Origin: Tannockella sp964372125
Lineage (GTDB): Bacteria > Bacillota_I > Bacilli_A > Erysipelotrichales > Coprobacillaceae
Length of the DNA: 59,943 nt
Assembly (NCBI GenBank): GCA_964372125.1
Contig: CAYJPL010000011.1
Span: 1-59,943 of the forward strand
Direction: 5' to 3'
Under the pieces are notes generated by a model. The model worked only from the letters and a program-made list of their open reading frames with translations. It did not search any database and had not been told where the DNA came from. A program made the translations under genes and the position numbers. Below, one piece after another: positions 44,565 through 53,752 of this stretch (its first letter is position 1; every line of letters begins with the position of its first letter).

Positions 44565-45405
44565 AATTGTTAAATTTATTTTTTATTATTGAAAAACCGC
44601 ATGCACTAGCAAATACGATGATATCCATTACTACGATTGTACTACCAACTGGCGTACTATAAAGTATAGAGAAAATAATACCTATTAGAGCGCAAAATAC
44701 TGATATAACCACTGAACATAATATTACAGACTTAAAGTTGTGAAACAATCTCATTGCGGCTAATGCCGGGAATACGACTAAAGCACTTATTAAAAGTGAT
44801 CCAACTAAGTTCATTGCAACTACAATAACTGCAGATATCGTGATTGCGATAAGTAAATTATATGCTTCTACGTGTACACCAATTGCTTTTGCAAAAGTTT
44901 CATCAAATGTAATTGAAAATATTTTATTATAGAAAAATATAAATACAAAAATCACAAATATTGATAAAGCCACGCAAAGAATCACATCATTTTTGTCCAG
45001 TGTTAATATTGAGGTAGAACCAAATAATGTATGGACTACCTCCCCTGTTAAATTCGATGACACAGAAAAAACATTCATCAGTAAATAACCAATAGCGAGT
45101 GATCCAACCGACATCATTGCGATAGCAGCATCGCCATTTATCTTTGCATTATTTCCTATTCTTAGTAATAAAACAGCACTTAGTGCAGTAATTGGAAAAA
45201 CAAGCAGTTGATAATTAGCGAGCTGCAATACCGATGCAATTGCAATCGCCCCAAACGCCATATGTGATAAGCCATCACCTATATATGAAAAGCGCTTTAG
45301 AACTAATGTTGCCCCAAGAAGCGATGAGCACAAAGCAATCAATACTCCAACGATGATTGCATATATTACAAAAGGATAAGATAAATATTCCAGTAAAGTA
45401 TACAT
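44563..45405 (-). CDS. znuB: Zinc/manganese-type ABC transporter permease
   Basis: A 280-residue ABC-3 family permease with about eight hydrophobic segments. Family features are GATLVLKRFSYIGDGLSHMAFGA near the N-terminus, the long central region, and VVAMNLVGSLLISALVVFPALAA. It forms the channel of the ABC importer with the ATPase, whose stop overlaps its start by 1 base. ZnuB/AdcB is the best fit; manganese or iron homologues look alike. Confidence 0.92.
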   Translation of the reverse strand: MYTLLEYLSYPFVIYAIIVGVLIALCSSLLGATLVLKRFSYIGDGLSHMAFGAIAIASVLQLANYQLLVFPITALSAVLLLRIGNNAKINGDAAIAMMSVGSLAIGYLLMNVFSVSSNLTGEVVHTLFGSTSILTLDKNDVILCVALSIFVIFVFIFFYNKIFSITFDETFAKAIGVHVEAYNLLIAITISAVIVVAMNLVGSLLISALVVFPALAAMRLFHNFKSVILCSVVISVFCALIGIIFSILYSTPVGSTIVVMDIIVFASACGFSIIKNKFNN

Positions 45406-46076
45406 TATTTTATCATCTCCTTATATATATCTTTTGTATAGCAATTGACTCCACAATTATTCAAACAAATAATATTACTTGCATCTTCAATTACTTCATG
45501 TAAATCATGAGTAATCATGATAATAGTTATACCTTCTTTATTTAGCTCTTTTAAAAGTCTATAAAAGTCTTTTTTTGTTGCCATATCTAATCCGGCAGTT
45601 GGTTCATCCAACAACAACACTTCACTTGTTGCAAGAAGTGCACGAGCGAGTAAAACACGTTGTTGTTGACCACCTGACAGTTCACTGTAACTCTTTTTTA
45701 TCAAGTTATCAATCCCGAGTTTTTTCATCATTTCTTTTGCATGCATTTTTTCTTTTTTATTATAAAATGGGCGGAGTCCTGTTTTTTTCAAACTACCAGA
45801 AAGAACAACTTCATAAACAGATGCAGGGAAATCTTTTTGAATTTGTGATTGTTGTGGGAGATAACCTATTTGCTGTCGCTTTATACTGTTCCCTACTTTA
45901 AAAGTTCCATCAATTGGAGGTAATAATCCAAGTAAAGTTTTTACTAACGTTGATTTTCCGACACCATTATCTCCTACAATACAAGTGTATGACCCACTAG
46001 TGATAGTTAAATCTATTTCACTATGGATAGGTACATTATTATATCCAACTGTTAGATTTTTACATACAATTTCCAT
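45405..46076 (-). CDS. znuC: Zinc/manganese-type ABC transporter ATP-binding protein
   Basis: A 223-residue ABC ATPase: Walker A GDNGVGKSTLVK, Q-loop region IGYLPQQSQIQ, signature LSGGQQQRVLLARAL, Walker B LLLDEPTAGLD, and switch His in MITHDLHEV. It energises the metal importer encoded by the surrounding genes. Confidence 0.94.
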   Translation of the reverse strand: MEIVCKNLTVGYNNVPIHSEIDLTITSGSYTCIVGDNGVGKSTLVKTLLGLLPPIDGTFKVGNSIKRQQIGYLPQQSQIQKDFPASVYEVVLSGSLKKTGLRPFYNKKEKMHAKEMMKKLGIDNLIKKSYSELSGGQQQRVLLARALLATSEVLLLDEPTAGLDMATKKDFYRLLKELNKEGITIIMITHDLHEVIEDASNIICLNNCGVNCYTKDIYKEMIK

Positions 46077-46089
46077 TATTCATCCTCTT

Positions 46090-47106
46090 TTATTTCAATG
46101 CTTTTTCAAGTGTATTTAAATTTTCTTCCATAATTGATAAGTATGTTGCGCCACTGTCGACTTTATCACTAGATACAGATTGCATAGAATCTAATACTAA
46201 AACCTCTGCATCATTATTTGAACTATTATCGATTATTGTATTAGCTAGATCAACTTGACCGTTATCAATAATAAATACATAGTCTAGATCCAATTCATCG
46301 ACTTTCGAAGACAAAAATGCTACTGTTTCAAAACTTGCTTCTGTTTCAGCAGAACATCCTTGAAATGCTGCATAATAATTTATATCATATCCACCTAGTA
46401 AATATAAAAATGGGAATCTATCTGCAAATAATACTGTATCACGATTTGCATTATCAATTACGTCTATGTATTTTTGATCTAATTCTTCAATTTCAGCGAT
46501 ATAATTATCTAAATTCTCTTGATATAACTCAGCGTTATCAGGATCAATTGCTGATATTTTTTCTTCAATTAGCTTACATGATTCAATTGCATTTTCAAAA
46601 GATAGCCATACATGTTCATCAACATGTCCTACTTCGATAACTTCATCATCATGGTCATGTGTATGCTCATCCTCTGTGCAACAATCTTCGTCATGAGCAT
46701 GCTCTGTTTCTTGCATCCCATCTACACGTACTTCATTTATTACATTACCACCAAGTTCATTAATCATATTAATCGATTCAATATCCGTATCATCCAATAA
46801 CTCATCAAGCCAAGTTAGGGATGGTCCGCCATTATAAACTACCAAATCAGCTGACTTTATTAAAGCTATTTCTTCTACACTAGGCTCATAACTATGCATG
46901 TCTATTCCATCATCCATTAATAAAGTTACTTCATATTCGCTTGCATTCTCTCCTAGAATTTGTAAAACCCAATCATATTCATGGAATGAAGCTGCAACAA
47001 TACTTACTTTTCCGCTACTATTTGTTTGTACACCTTGCATATTTGAACATCCTACTAATAAGACACAAACAAGCAACAATGATATAATTTTCTTTATTTT
47101 TTTCAT
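46090..47106 (-). CDS. znuA: Zinc-binding ABC transporter lipoprotein (ZnuA/AdcA-like)
   Basis: The 338-residue substrate-binding protein has a signal peptide with lipobox LVGC (Cys20). Probable metal ligands include His42, His71, His165 and a C-terminal Asp. A His/Asp/Cys-rich loop (about residues 136-152, with HAHDEDCC and HTHDHDD) is the feature usual in zinc-specific members. I chose the ATG at 47106, where GGAG lies upstream. It is first in the znuA-znuC-znuB operon, behind a strong promoter and a palindromic operator. Confidence 0.92.
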   Translation of the reverse strand: MKKIKKIISLLLVCVLLVGCSNMQGVQTNSSGKVSIVAASFHEYDWVLQILGENASEYEVTLLMDDGIDMHSYEPSVEEIALIKSADLVVYNGGPSLTWLDELLDDTDIESINMINELGGNVINEVRVDGMQETEHAHDEDCCTEDEHTHDHDDEVIEVGHVDEHVWLSFENAIESCKLIEEKISAIDPDNAELYQENLDNYIAEIEELDQKYIDVIDNANRDTVLFADRFPFLYLLGGYDINYYAAFQGCSAETEASFETVAFLSSKVDELDLDYVFIIDNGQVDLANTIIDNSSNNDAEVLVLDSMQSVSSDKVDSGATYLSIMEENLNTLEKALK

Positions 47107-47136
47107 GTTATCTCCTATCATTACCTTAGAAATGTA

Positions 47137-47152
47137 GTTAGCTTTAGCTAAC
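47137..47152. promoter_or_regulatory. Palindromic operator GTTAGCTTTAGCTAAC ahead of znuA
   Basis: A perfect 7-base inverted repeat with a 2-base centre, 8 bases downstream of the znuA -10. It is alike to the site before the ygbA-type gene and to DtxR/MntR-type boxes. The regulator is not in the window. Confidence 0.65.
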
Positions 47153-47160
47153 CTTTAACA

Positions 47161-47189
47161 AATCTAACATATTAACAAAATCGTGTCAA
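47161..47189 (-). promoter_or_regulatory. znuA promoter
   Basis: TTGACA (47184-47189), 17 bases, TAGATT (47161-47166) on the minus strand. The transcript start should fall inside or beside the palindrome. Confidence 0.75.
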
Positions 47190-47225
47190 CAAATACTTCA
47201 GTATATTGTGTAATAGTTTTGATTA

Positions 47226-47927
47226 TTAAATTGTACCTGTAAAAGATATAATATTCATATACCTTCCATTATCTACATCCATCATTTTTCTATCTTGAAC
47301 TGCATATTCATTATCTAGTATTAACCAATCATCCCATGCTTGCTTAAAACATTTAACCTCATTCACTTTTAGGTCATTTATGTGTGGTTTAAAAATATTT
47401 GTCCACCAATTTGTAGAACGCCACATTTCAAATGCCTCTTTTGGCCAAAAAGGAATCATTTCTTCTGGAATAGTCTCAAATTCAAAATCTTGTTTTATAC
47501 TTGGAAATGCAATAGCTATTATGCCACCTTTTTTTAATAATGGAGCCACATAATTTCCAAAGTATTCATCATTATTACCAAAATAATGATACGAGTCCAC
47601 ACTTATAACAGCATCAAAATAATTATTTGGAAATGGCATGCTACTTGCATCAAAGCAAAGAGGAATAATATTTTCTTCAACACCACATTCTTTAAATCGT
47701 TCATAATTCTCGGTAGCTGATGTCCATAAGTCTACTGCATATACCTCAACATCATATTCTTTAGCCAAAAAAATTGAAGTTAACCCTCTTCCGCATGCCA
47801 AATCTAATACACGCATTCCTTTTTTTAATCCTAAGTTTTCAGTCATTTCTTCAAGTACTAACATACTGTTTGGACCCATCATATTTTCTTCTAATAGATT
47901 TCTATTGTATGTGTATGTTTTCTTCAT
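47226..47927 (-). CDS. SAM-dependent methyltransferase (class I)
   Basis: A 233-residue protein with the class I methyltransferase core: VLDLACGRGLTSIFLA (motif I), EVYAVDLW (motif II), and AVISVDSYHYFG (motif IV). It resembles small-molecule methyltransferases, but the substrate is not evident. I chose the ATG at 47927 because AAGGAG lies 7 bases upstream. It is a single gene divergent from the amidase gene. Confidence 0.85.
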   Translation of the reverse strand: MKKTYTYNRNLLEENMMGPNSMLVLEEMTENLGLKKGMRVLDLACGRGLTSIFLAKEYDVEVYAVDLWTSATENYERFKECGVEENIIPLCFDASSMPFPNNYFDAVISVDSYHYFGNNDEYFGNYVAPLLKKGGIIAIAFPSIKQDFEFETIPEEMIPFWPKEAFEMWRSTNWWTNIFKPHINDLKVNEVKCFKQAWDDWLILDNEYAVQDRKMMDVDNGRYMNIISFTGTI

Positions 47928-48072
47928 AGTTGGTCTCCTTAGTGACAATTTTTAGTATAATAGTTTATATTATTAGTATATCACACCATGAAAATTAGTC
48001 AAAATTAGTACTAACCTCTTTATAATGATGTTATAATAACTAAGCAAAATACTTTAGGGAGAATAGTAGATT

Positions 48073-49338
48073 ATGAAAAATAAAAAAGTAATTATATACA
48101 TATTAACAGCAATCGTGTTCATTGGTATCAGTTCACTGATAGGATGGAATATATACAAAACATCGATAGTAAATCAACTAGATATTACGTTTAATAAAGA
48201 TGTAGAAGTTGAGTATGGTAGTAGTGTAAATAGTAAAATTTTAGTTGATAGCTATAATGGTGACGTGAAACATTTTTCACTTGAAAGTAATACAGTAGGA
48301 GAAGTTACTGTTTCGTTGGAAGCGTCTAATGACTACGGAAAAAAGATGTTTTCCACAAGTTATCAAGTTAAAGATACGGTTATGCCAACGATTGAATTGA
48401 ATGAACAATCAACATCTATTCCATTTTCAGCAGATTATAATATTTTAGAAAACGTAAAAAAAGCTAGTGATTCTATTGACGGAGATTTTAAATATTTAGA
48501 GACCCCATCAAAAGAAGATGTGGGCTATTATACTTATAATGGTACAATAGATTCAAAAAAAGCTGGAGAATATAGCATAGAATATACAGTTGTCGATTTA
48601 AACGGTAATGAAACAAAAACAACTTTGAAAGTGACCGTTGAAGAAGAAATTACAACTACAAATACATCAATAACAAATTATACCCCGGTACCTACAGAAA
48701 TCACAAAAAATAAAGTGATTGTTATTGATGCTGGACATCAAGCATATGGTAATTATGACAAGGAGCCAATCGGTCCTGGTGCCACTACAACAAAAGCAAA
48801 AGTTTCTACTGGAACAACTGGCGTTGTTACTGGTATTCCTGAGTCAATCATGGTACTTGAAGTATCATTAAAATTAGAAGAAGAATTAAAACAACGTGGT
48901 TATCAAGTCATTATGATTCGTAGAAGTCAAGATGTGGATATATCTAATGCAGAGCGTGCAAAAATAGCTAATGAATCTGGTGCAAGTGCATTTATCAGGA
49001 TACATGGAAATGGTCTTGATGATTCATCGGTTCATGGAGCATTTACTATGGCTCCTGCAAGTGACAATCCCTATGTACCACAAAATATAATATCTCCCTC
49101 TTATTCACTTTCAAGCCATGTAATAGAAGGCTTAGTAGATGCCACAGGTGCAAAAAATAGAGGAGTAGTAACAACAAATACAATGAGTGGTATCAATTGG
49201 TGTACTGTACCAGTTACAATAGTCGAAATGGGGTTTATGTCCAACCCAGAAGAAGATAGATTACTAAATGATGATGAATATCAAACTAAATTAGCAATAG
49301 GCATGGCTAATGGTATAGATAGCTATATCAGTGAATAA
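48073..49338 (+). CDS. Membrane-anchored N-acetylmuramoyl-L-alanine amidase
   Basis: The 421-residue protein has one N-terminal membrane segment (about 5-28) and two Ig-like stretches (about 35-110 and 110-195). The Amidase_3 catalytic domain follows (about 215-420). Zinc and catalytic residues are visible in VIDAGHQ, ESIMVLEVSL, RIHGNG and VEMGFMSNPEED. It cuts the amide bond between MurNAc and the peptide and so acts outside the membrane. The Ig-like region resembles that of the lipoprotein at 54092. AGGGAG precedes the start. Confidence 0.9.
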   Translation: MKNKKVIIYILTAIVFIGISSLIGWNIYKTSIVNQLDITFNKDVEVEYGSSVNSKILVDSYNGDVKHFSLESNTVGEVTVSLEASNDYGKKMFSTSYQVKDTVMPTIELNEQSTSIPFSADYNILENVKKASDSIDGDFKYLETPSKEDVGYYTYNGTIDSKKAGEYSIEYTVVDLNGNETKTTLKVTVEEEITTTNTSITNYTPVPTEITKNKVIVIDAGHQAYGNYDKEPIGPGATTTKAKVSTGTTGVVTGIPESIMVLEVSLKLEEELKQRGYQVIMIRRSQDVDISNAERAKIANESGASAFIRIHGNGLDDSSVHGAFTMAPASDNPYVPQNIISPSYSLSSHVIEGLVDATGAKNRGVVTTNTMSGINWCTVPVTIVEMGFMSNPEEDRLLNDDEYQTKLAIGMANGIDSYISE

Positions 49339-49424
49339 TATAATAAGTAAATTTTATAGCATTTTATTACTTACTTTGTTATAATGCGTAAGGCAAAAAC
49401 TATTAAAAAGTATTGGAGAAAAAT

Positions 49425-49937
49425 ATGTTAATTAGACAAGAGGAATTAAAAGATTTTAAAGAAATTAAAGAAGTGGTAAAAACTGCATTTGCAACAGCGG
49501 AACATAGCGATGGAAATGAGCATAACTTAATTGATCGTTTACGTCAAAGTGATGGTTTTATAAAAGAACTTGCATTGGTTGCTATTGATGATAATAAGAT
49601 TGTTGGACACATTTTATTTACGAAAGTGACTGTTGGTAATACTACTGGTGTTGCTTTAGCACCACTTGCAGTTTTACCAAGTGCACAAAAAAAAGGTGTA
49701 GGAAAAGCACTTATGAATCATGCACATAGTATTGCAAGAGAGCTTGGTTTCCCGTTTTCAGTTGTACTAGGAAGTGAAAACTATTATCCAAAAGTTGGTT
49801 ATAAACCCGCAAGTGAATTTGGAATTAGTGCACCATTTGAAGTACCAAGTGAAAATTTCATGGTATTATTTTTAAACAAAAACACTGATAAAATCAATGG
49901 AATTGTTGAATATGTTAAAGAAATGTTAGAAGGATAG
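49425..49937 (+). CDS. GNAT N-acetyltransferase
   Basis: A 170-residue acetyltransferase of the YhbS-like branch: MLIRQEELKDF start, GHILFTKVTV, PLAVLPSAQKKGVGKALMNH (acetyl-CoA loop), FSVVLGSENYYPKVGY. The substrate is unknown. TTGGAG lies 7 bases before the ATG at 49425; the earlier in-frame TTG is part of that site. Confidence 0.88.
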   Translation: MLIRQEELKDFKEIKEVVKTAFATAEHSDGNEHNLIDRLRQSDGFIKELALVAIDDNKIVGHILFTKVTVGNTTGVALAPLAVLPSAQKKGVGKALMNHAHSIARELGFPFSVVLGSENYYPKVGYKPASEFGISAPFEVPSENFMVLFLNKNTDKINGIVEYVKEMLEG

Positions 49938-49953
49938 ATATACTATCCTTCTA
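49928..49953 (+). terminator. Terminator of the GNAT gene
   Basis: AGAAGGATAG / CTATCCTTCT hairpin overlapping the stop codon. It lacks a long T run. Confidence 0.6.
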
Positions 49954-49966
49954 TAATTGTTTATAA

Positions 49967-50006
49967 TAAAAAACTAGTAAAGATTACACTCTACTAGTTT
50001 TTTATT
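49967..50006. terminator. Bidirectional terminator
   Basis: AAAAACTAGTA / TACTAGTTTTT stem with T runs on both strands, between the converging GNAT and 62-residue genes. Confidence 0.8.
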
Positions 50007-50190
50007 TGTATGTAATTTGAACATCTTTTTTATTAATATCATAGCGCAAACCTTGCATAATAATCATAATTTGTTTGTCATTTAAATCCAAGATTCGAAT
50101 ATCTAAAGAAGATACCAATACATCCCCTACGCGAACATTTAAACGATTGTTTTCATATTCTTTTTTAAATTGTACTGATTTAATTTCCAT
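50002..50190 (-). CDS. Small protein of unknown function (62 residues)
   Basis: I do not recognise a family. The ORF has ACGGAG 6 bases upstream and a terminator directly after it, which supports a real gene. The sequence (SVQFKKEYENNRLNVRVGDV) suggests a small soluble beta-rich protein with no membrane segment. Confidence 0.6.
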   Translation of the reverse strand: MEIKSVQFKKEYENNRLNVRVGDVLVSSLDIRILDLNDKQIMIIMQGLRYDINKKDVQITYK

Positions 50191-50447
50191 TGTATATCTC
50201 CGTTCTAAGACATTCTACACGTTTATCACAATAAATACAACAATTTGTTTCTATTTTATTGAATAAAATTTTTCCAATATACATATCTTGATATTTACCA
50301 AAACGTTAAGTCAAATTTAGTAAATAAATATTATATTATAAATTAGTTATCACATTTTTAATTAACTTCTATACTGGTCTAAGAAAATAAATATAATAAG
50401 ATTATTTCATGTAATAATATGCTATAATTATACTTGAGGTGATAGTT

Positions 50448-51362
50448 ATGAAAGTATTAGCAGTGGTTCCTAGAGGATATTGTAAAGGGGTTGTACAAGC
50501 AATTTCCCTTGCTAAGCAAGAGGCAAATTCAACACAGCCAGTATACATTTTAGGAATGATTGTACATAATCAGTTTATAGTAAATGCCTTAACAGAGCTC
50601 GGTATTACAACGATTGATCAAGCTGGAGCTACTAGAAAGCAACTACTTGAACAAGTCGAAAATGGAACAATTATAATCACTGCACATGGTGCAAGTGATG
50701 AAGTGTTCGAGCTAGCAAAAGCCAAAGGATTAAATATTGTAGATGCAACATGCCAAGATGTAGTCAAAACACATACTTTAATCAAAGATTCACTACAATC
50801 TGGTTATGAAGTATTATACATAGGAAAAAATGGCCATCCTGAAGCTGAAGGTGCGCTGTCGATTGATGTTGATAAGATACACTTAATCGAAACTAAGGAA
50901 CAATTGACAAGCCTTGATCCACAAAAGAAATATCTTCTAACAAATCAAACGACAATGTCTCTATATGATGTCTATGATATTTGCGAGTATGCAAAAACAA
51001 TATTACCAAATATCACAATCGCAAAAGAGATATGTAATGCAACAAAGATTCGTCAAGAAGCAATTACTTCACTACCTAGTGATATTGATGTAACGTTTAT
51101 TGTTGGCGATCCACATTCAAATAACACTAAAAAACTATCCCAAATCTCATCAAATGCAACAAAAAAACCTGTGTATATGATTGAAAGTGTACAAGATATC
51201 ACACCCGTTATGTTAAGTGGTCATCGTTATGCTGCAGTTAGTGCTGGTGCTTCTACACCAACGTATCTAACAAATCAAGTAATTAAATATCTAGAACAAT
51301 ATGATTCTAATGATAGTAGTACACATGCTTTGCCAGTATTGAATCTACAAGAAATATTATAA
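50448..51362 (+). CDS. ispH: 4-hydroxy-3-methylbut-2-enyl diphosphate reductase
   Basis: IspH converts HMBPP to IPP and DMAPP, the last MEP step. The three Fe-S cysteines lie in PRGYCKGV (Cys12), DATCQDV and EICNATKIRQ. HGHPEAEG-type (KNGHPEAEG), TNQT and SAGASTP motifs complete the active site. From the ATG at 50448 the length is 304; GAGGTGA is 6 bases upstream. The preceding enzyme gene ispG lies at 36137. Confidence 0.96.
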   Translation: MKVLAVVPRGYCKGVVQAISLAKQEANSTQPVYILGMIVHNQFIVNALTELGITTIDQAGATRKQLLEQVENGTIIITAHGASDEVFELAKAKGLNIVDATCQDVVKTHTLIKDSLQSGYEVLYIGKNGHPEAEGALSIDVDKIHLIETKEQLTSLDPQKKYLLTNQTTMSLYDVYDICEYAKTILPNITIAKEICNATKIRQEAITSLPSDIDVTFIVGDPHSNNTKKLSQISSNATKKPVYMIESVQDITPVMLSGHRYAAVSAGASTPTYLTNQVIKYLEQYDSNDSSTHALPVLNLQEIL

Positions 51363-51380
51363 TCTATAGGGAGAACTATT

Positions 51381-51848
51381 ATGAACATTAAGACAACAAG
51401 ATGTTTTTTACGTCCTTTTAATAAAGAGGATATCGAAGTATTTATGCAGTATCGTAATAATTTAGAGTGGATGAAGTTTCAAGGATTTAAAGGACTTAGT
51501 AAAGAAGAGTATGAAGCACGGTTATTAAAAGAAGTTAATTTTAAAGAAGGAATTCAACTTGCTATAATAGAAAATTCCTTAGAAACACTTATTGGTGATA
51601 TATACCTAAAACAAGAAAACGAAGAAACATATTGGATGGGCTATACAATTGCACCAGAATATGCAAAACAAGGATATGGATTTGAGATTACAAGCAACCT
51701 AATTGAAGACCTTAAACAAAACGGTGCTAAAGTAATTCATGCACGTGTATTAGTTGACAATATTCCATCAATTCATTTATTAGAAAAATTGAATTTTCAA
51801 TATATTCTACCAACCGATGAAGAACTTCAATATACATTATATTTATAA
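51381..51848 (+). CDS. GNAT N-acetyltransferase (RimJ/RimL type)
   Basis: A 155-residue GNAT protein with TTRCFLRPFNKEDIEVF at the start, a WMGYTIAPEYAKQGYGFEIT acetyl-CoA loop and ARVLVDNIPSIHLLEKLNF. This is the RimJ/RimL-like subgroup that acetylates proteins or antibiotics. It follows ispH by 18 bases and may be cotranscribed. Confidence 0.88.
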   Translation: MNIKTTRCFLRPFNKEDIEVFMQYRNNLEWMKFQGFKGLSKEEYEARLLKEVNFKEGIQLAIIENSLETLIGDIYLKQENEETYWMGYTIAPEYAKQGYGFEITSNLIEDLKQNGAKVIHARVLVDNIPSIHLLEKLNFQYILPTDEELQYTLYL

Positions 51849-51878
51849 AAACCGATCTGATATGATCGGTTTTTTTTA
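51846..51878 (+). terminator. Intrinsic terminator of ispH-GNAT
   Basis: AACCGATC / GATCGGTT hairpin followed by eight T. Confidence 0.92.
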
Positions 51879-52115
51879 GAAAAATATTATTTTTGCATAT
51901 GGAGTAATCAGCGCTAGTGAACAAAGCAAATATAAAATTATTGCAGAGTACTTCCTTAAAATCATTCCAATAATTATAAGCGCGAATGAAATAATAATCA
52001 TTAAAAAAAACAACAAGACCCCGGTAAATAAACCTTCTATGAATATCATTTCAAAATACAATAAAAATCCAACTATAACATACAATTTGCATAAAATATT
52101 ATAAATCTTTTCCAT
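51876..52115 (-). CDS. Small membrane protein of unknown function (79 residues)
   Basis: I do not recognise a family. A consensus AAAGGAGG lies 7 bases before the ATG. The product is almost wholly hydrophobic, with two or three membrane segments (about 8-28, 31-52 and 56-78). It runs up to the terminator of the preceding plus-strand unit. Confidence 0.65.
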   Translation of the reverse strand: MEKIYNILCKLYVIVGFLLYFEMIFIEGLFTGVLLFFLMIIISFALIIIGMILRKYSAIILYLLCSLALITPYAKIIFF

Positions 52116-52202
52116 AGATATACCTCCTTTAAATATTTATAAATTAATGCTTTATATTTTTATAATACTATATATAATATAACCTATATAGGGAGGAATA
52201 AC

Positions 52203-52538
52203 ATGAGTAATTGTAAAAAATGTGATTATGAATATACGTATGAAGAAAATGGACTAATAATTTGTCCTATCTGTTTCCATGAAGAAAGCGTGGATGTACA
52301 AAGTGAAGATGATAGTGCTATACGTGATGCAAATGGCAATATTTTAGAATCAGGTGACAATGTTACTATTGTCAAAGATTTAAAAGTAAAAGGTAGCTCT
52401 AGCTCACTAAAGGTTGGTACGAAAGTTAAGAATATAAGATTAGTACCTGATAATAGTGATGGTCATAATATTGATTGTAAAATTGATGGATTTGGTGCTA
52501 TGAAATTGAAGTCAGAATTTGTAAAAAAGGTAAAATAA
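52203..52538 (+). CDS. PhnA/YjdM-family zinc-ribbon protein
   Basis: A 111-residue protein with an N-terminal zinc ribbon (CKKCDYEYTY and CPICF, four Cys). The compact C-terminal domain reads DANGNILESGDNVTIVKDLK, then KGTKVKNIRLV-like and IDGFGAMKLKSEFVKK. This is the YjdM family once called PhnA; it is not a phosphonatase, and its role is not settled. AGGGAGG precedes the start. Confidence 0.9.
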   Translation: MSNCKKCDYEYTYEENGLIICPICFHEESVDVQSEDDSAIRDANGNILESGDNVTIVKDLKVKGSSSSLKVGTKVKNIRLVPDNSDGHNIDCKIDGFGAMKLKSEFVKKVK

Positions 52539-52566
52539 AAAATCAACTTTAGTAGTTGATTTTTAT
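52533..52566. terminator. Bidirectional terminator
   Basis: AAAATCAACT / AGTTGATTTT stem with T runs on both strands, between the YjdM-type gene and the converging VOC gene. Confidence 0.85.
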
Positions 52567-52922
52567 TTTGCAGGAATTATTTCAATCCAGTAGTCATCTG
52601 GATCATTGATAAAGTATATTCCCATGGCCTTATTTTCATAACAAATACATCCCATTTCTTTGTGTAATTCATATGATTTTTCAAAATCAGCACTTTCTAG
52701 TGCTAAATGTATTTCATTATCTCCTAAATCATAAGGCTCTACTCTATCTTTTAGATATGTCAATTCTAAGGTAAAACTAGTACTTCCATCTCCAAGATAG
52801 ACAATTGTAAAATCATCCTTTTCAATTTTACTTACTACTTTCAAACCTAATGCTTTATCATAAAACTCAATACTTTTTTGCAAGTCTAGTACATTATAAT
52901 TATAATGTGCAAATTTATACAT
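52563..52922 (-). CDS. VOC-family protein, lactoylglutathione-lyase-like
   Basis: A 119-residue glyoxalase I-like protein: AHYNYNVLDLQKSIEFYDKAL, SFTLELTYLKDR, IHLALESADFE and YFINDPDDYWIEI. His and Glu metal ligands occur at the expected places. Glyoxalase activity on methylglyoxal adducts is possible. It is transcribed alone. Confidence 0.88.
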   Translation of the reverse strand: MYKFAHYNYNVLDLQKSIEFYDKALGLKVVSKIEKDDFTIVYLGDGSTSFTLELTYLKDRVEPYDLGDNEIHLALESADFEKSYELHKEMGCICYENKAMGIYFINDPDDYWIEIIPAK

Positions 52923-53080
52923 TTATATTCTCCTTTATCCTTTGTTTCAATTAGTATATCGTATTTTTATATTTTTGTTAATGTATTTATAAATAATAAA
53001 CTGATTGAATTAGTAAACTGAGAAAGACTAGTTGAATTGACATATCTTGTTTTGTTACAATACATATATAGGAGGCTCTC

Positions 53081-53752
53081 ATGAAATCATTTAAAGAAAT
53101 TGGTATTGATCATACAATACCACATATTTACGTCTTAATGGAAAGAACAATAAAGCATACATATACAAACATTGAATTACCTAATGGATTTTATTTTTCA
53201 TCGTACAAAGAAGGATTTGACAGACAATTTGGTGAATTACTATACGCTGTTGAAGAGGCTCCTTCAATAAGCGTAGGAACTGAGATATTTCATAAAACCT
53301 TTTTAAGCTGTGATACCACAACAAATTCAAATCAAAAAATAGACAATTATTCAATGATGGAAGAAAATGTAGTTTTTATTTGTAATAAAGATGGTCTTGT
53401 AGTTGCAAGCGGTGCCTTGTGGCCCGGAAAACACTTTGGTGTTGAAAAAATGCGTTTACATTGGATAACGGTATCACCAGATTACCAAAACAAAGGATTA
53501 TCAAAAGCACTAGTTAAGAAGCTAATTAGTAACTTTGATATATTATACCCTAAACAGTACCTTTATTTGAGTTCACAAACTCAAAGCTATAAAGCATTAT
53601 CAATATATAGTGATTTTGGATTTACACCATATTTTGGTCCAATGCCAAAAAATTGGAAACTGTCAGATATTGAGCCTAAGGATTTTACATATCAAAATAA
53701 CTTGGCTTGGAGTATAATTAACCAAAAAATTAATAACTATAAAAACATATAG
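53081..53752 (+). CDS. GNAT N-acetyltransferase
   Basis: A 223-residue acetyltransferase. The core is LHWITVSPDYQNKGLSKALV (acetyl-CoA loop), then LYLSSQTQSYKALSIYSDFGF. The N-terminal ~90 residues are less conserved and give it a longer form than the other GNATs here. The substrate is unknown. AGGAGG precedes the start. Confidence 0.85.
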   Translation: MKSFKEIGIDHTIPHIYVLMERTIKHTYTNIELPNGFYFSSYKEGFDRQFGELLYAVEEAPSISVGTEIFHKTFLSCDTTTNSNQKIDNYSMMEENVVFICNKDGLVVASGALWPGKHFGVEKMRLHWITVSPDYQNKGLSKALVKKLISNFDILYPKQYLYLSSQTQSYKALSIYSDFGFTPYFGPMPKNWKLSDIEPKDFTYQNNLAWSIINQKINNYKNI

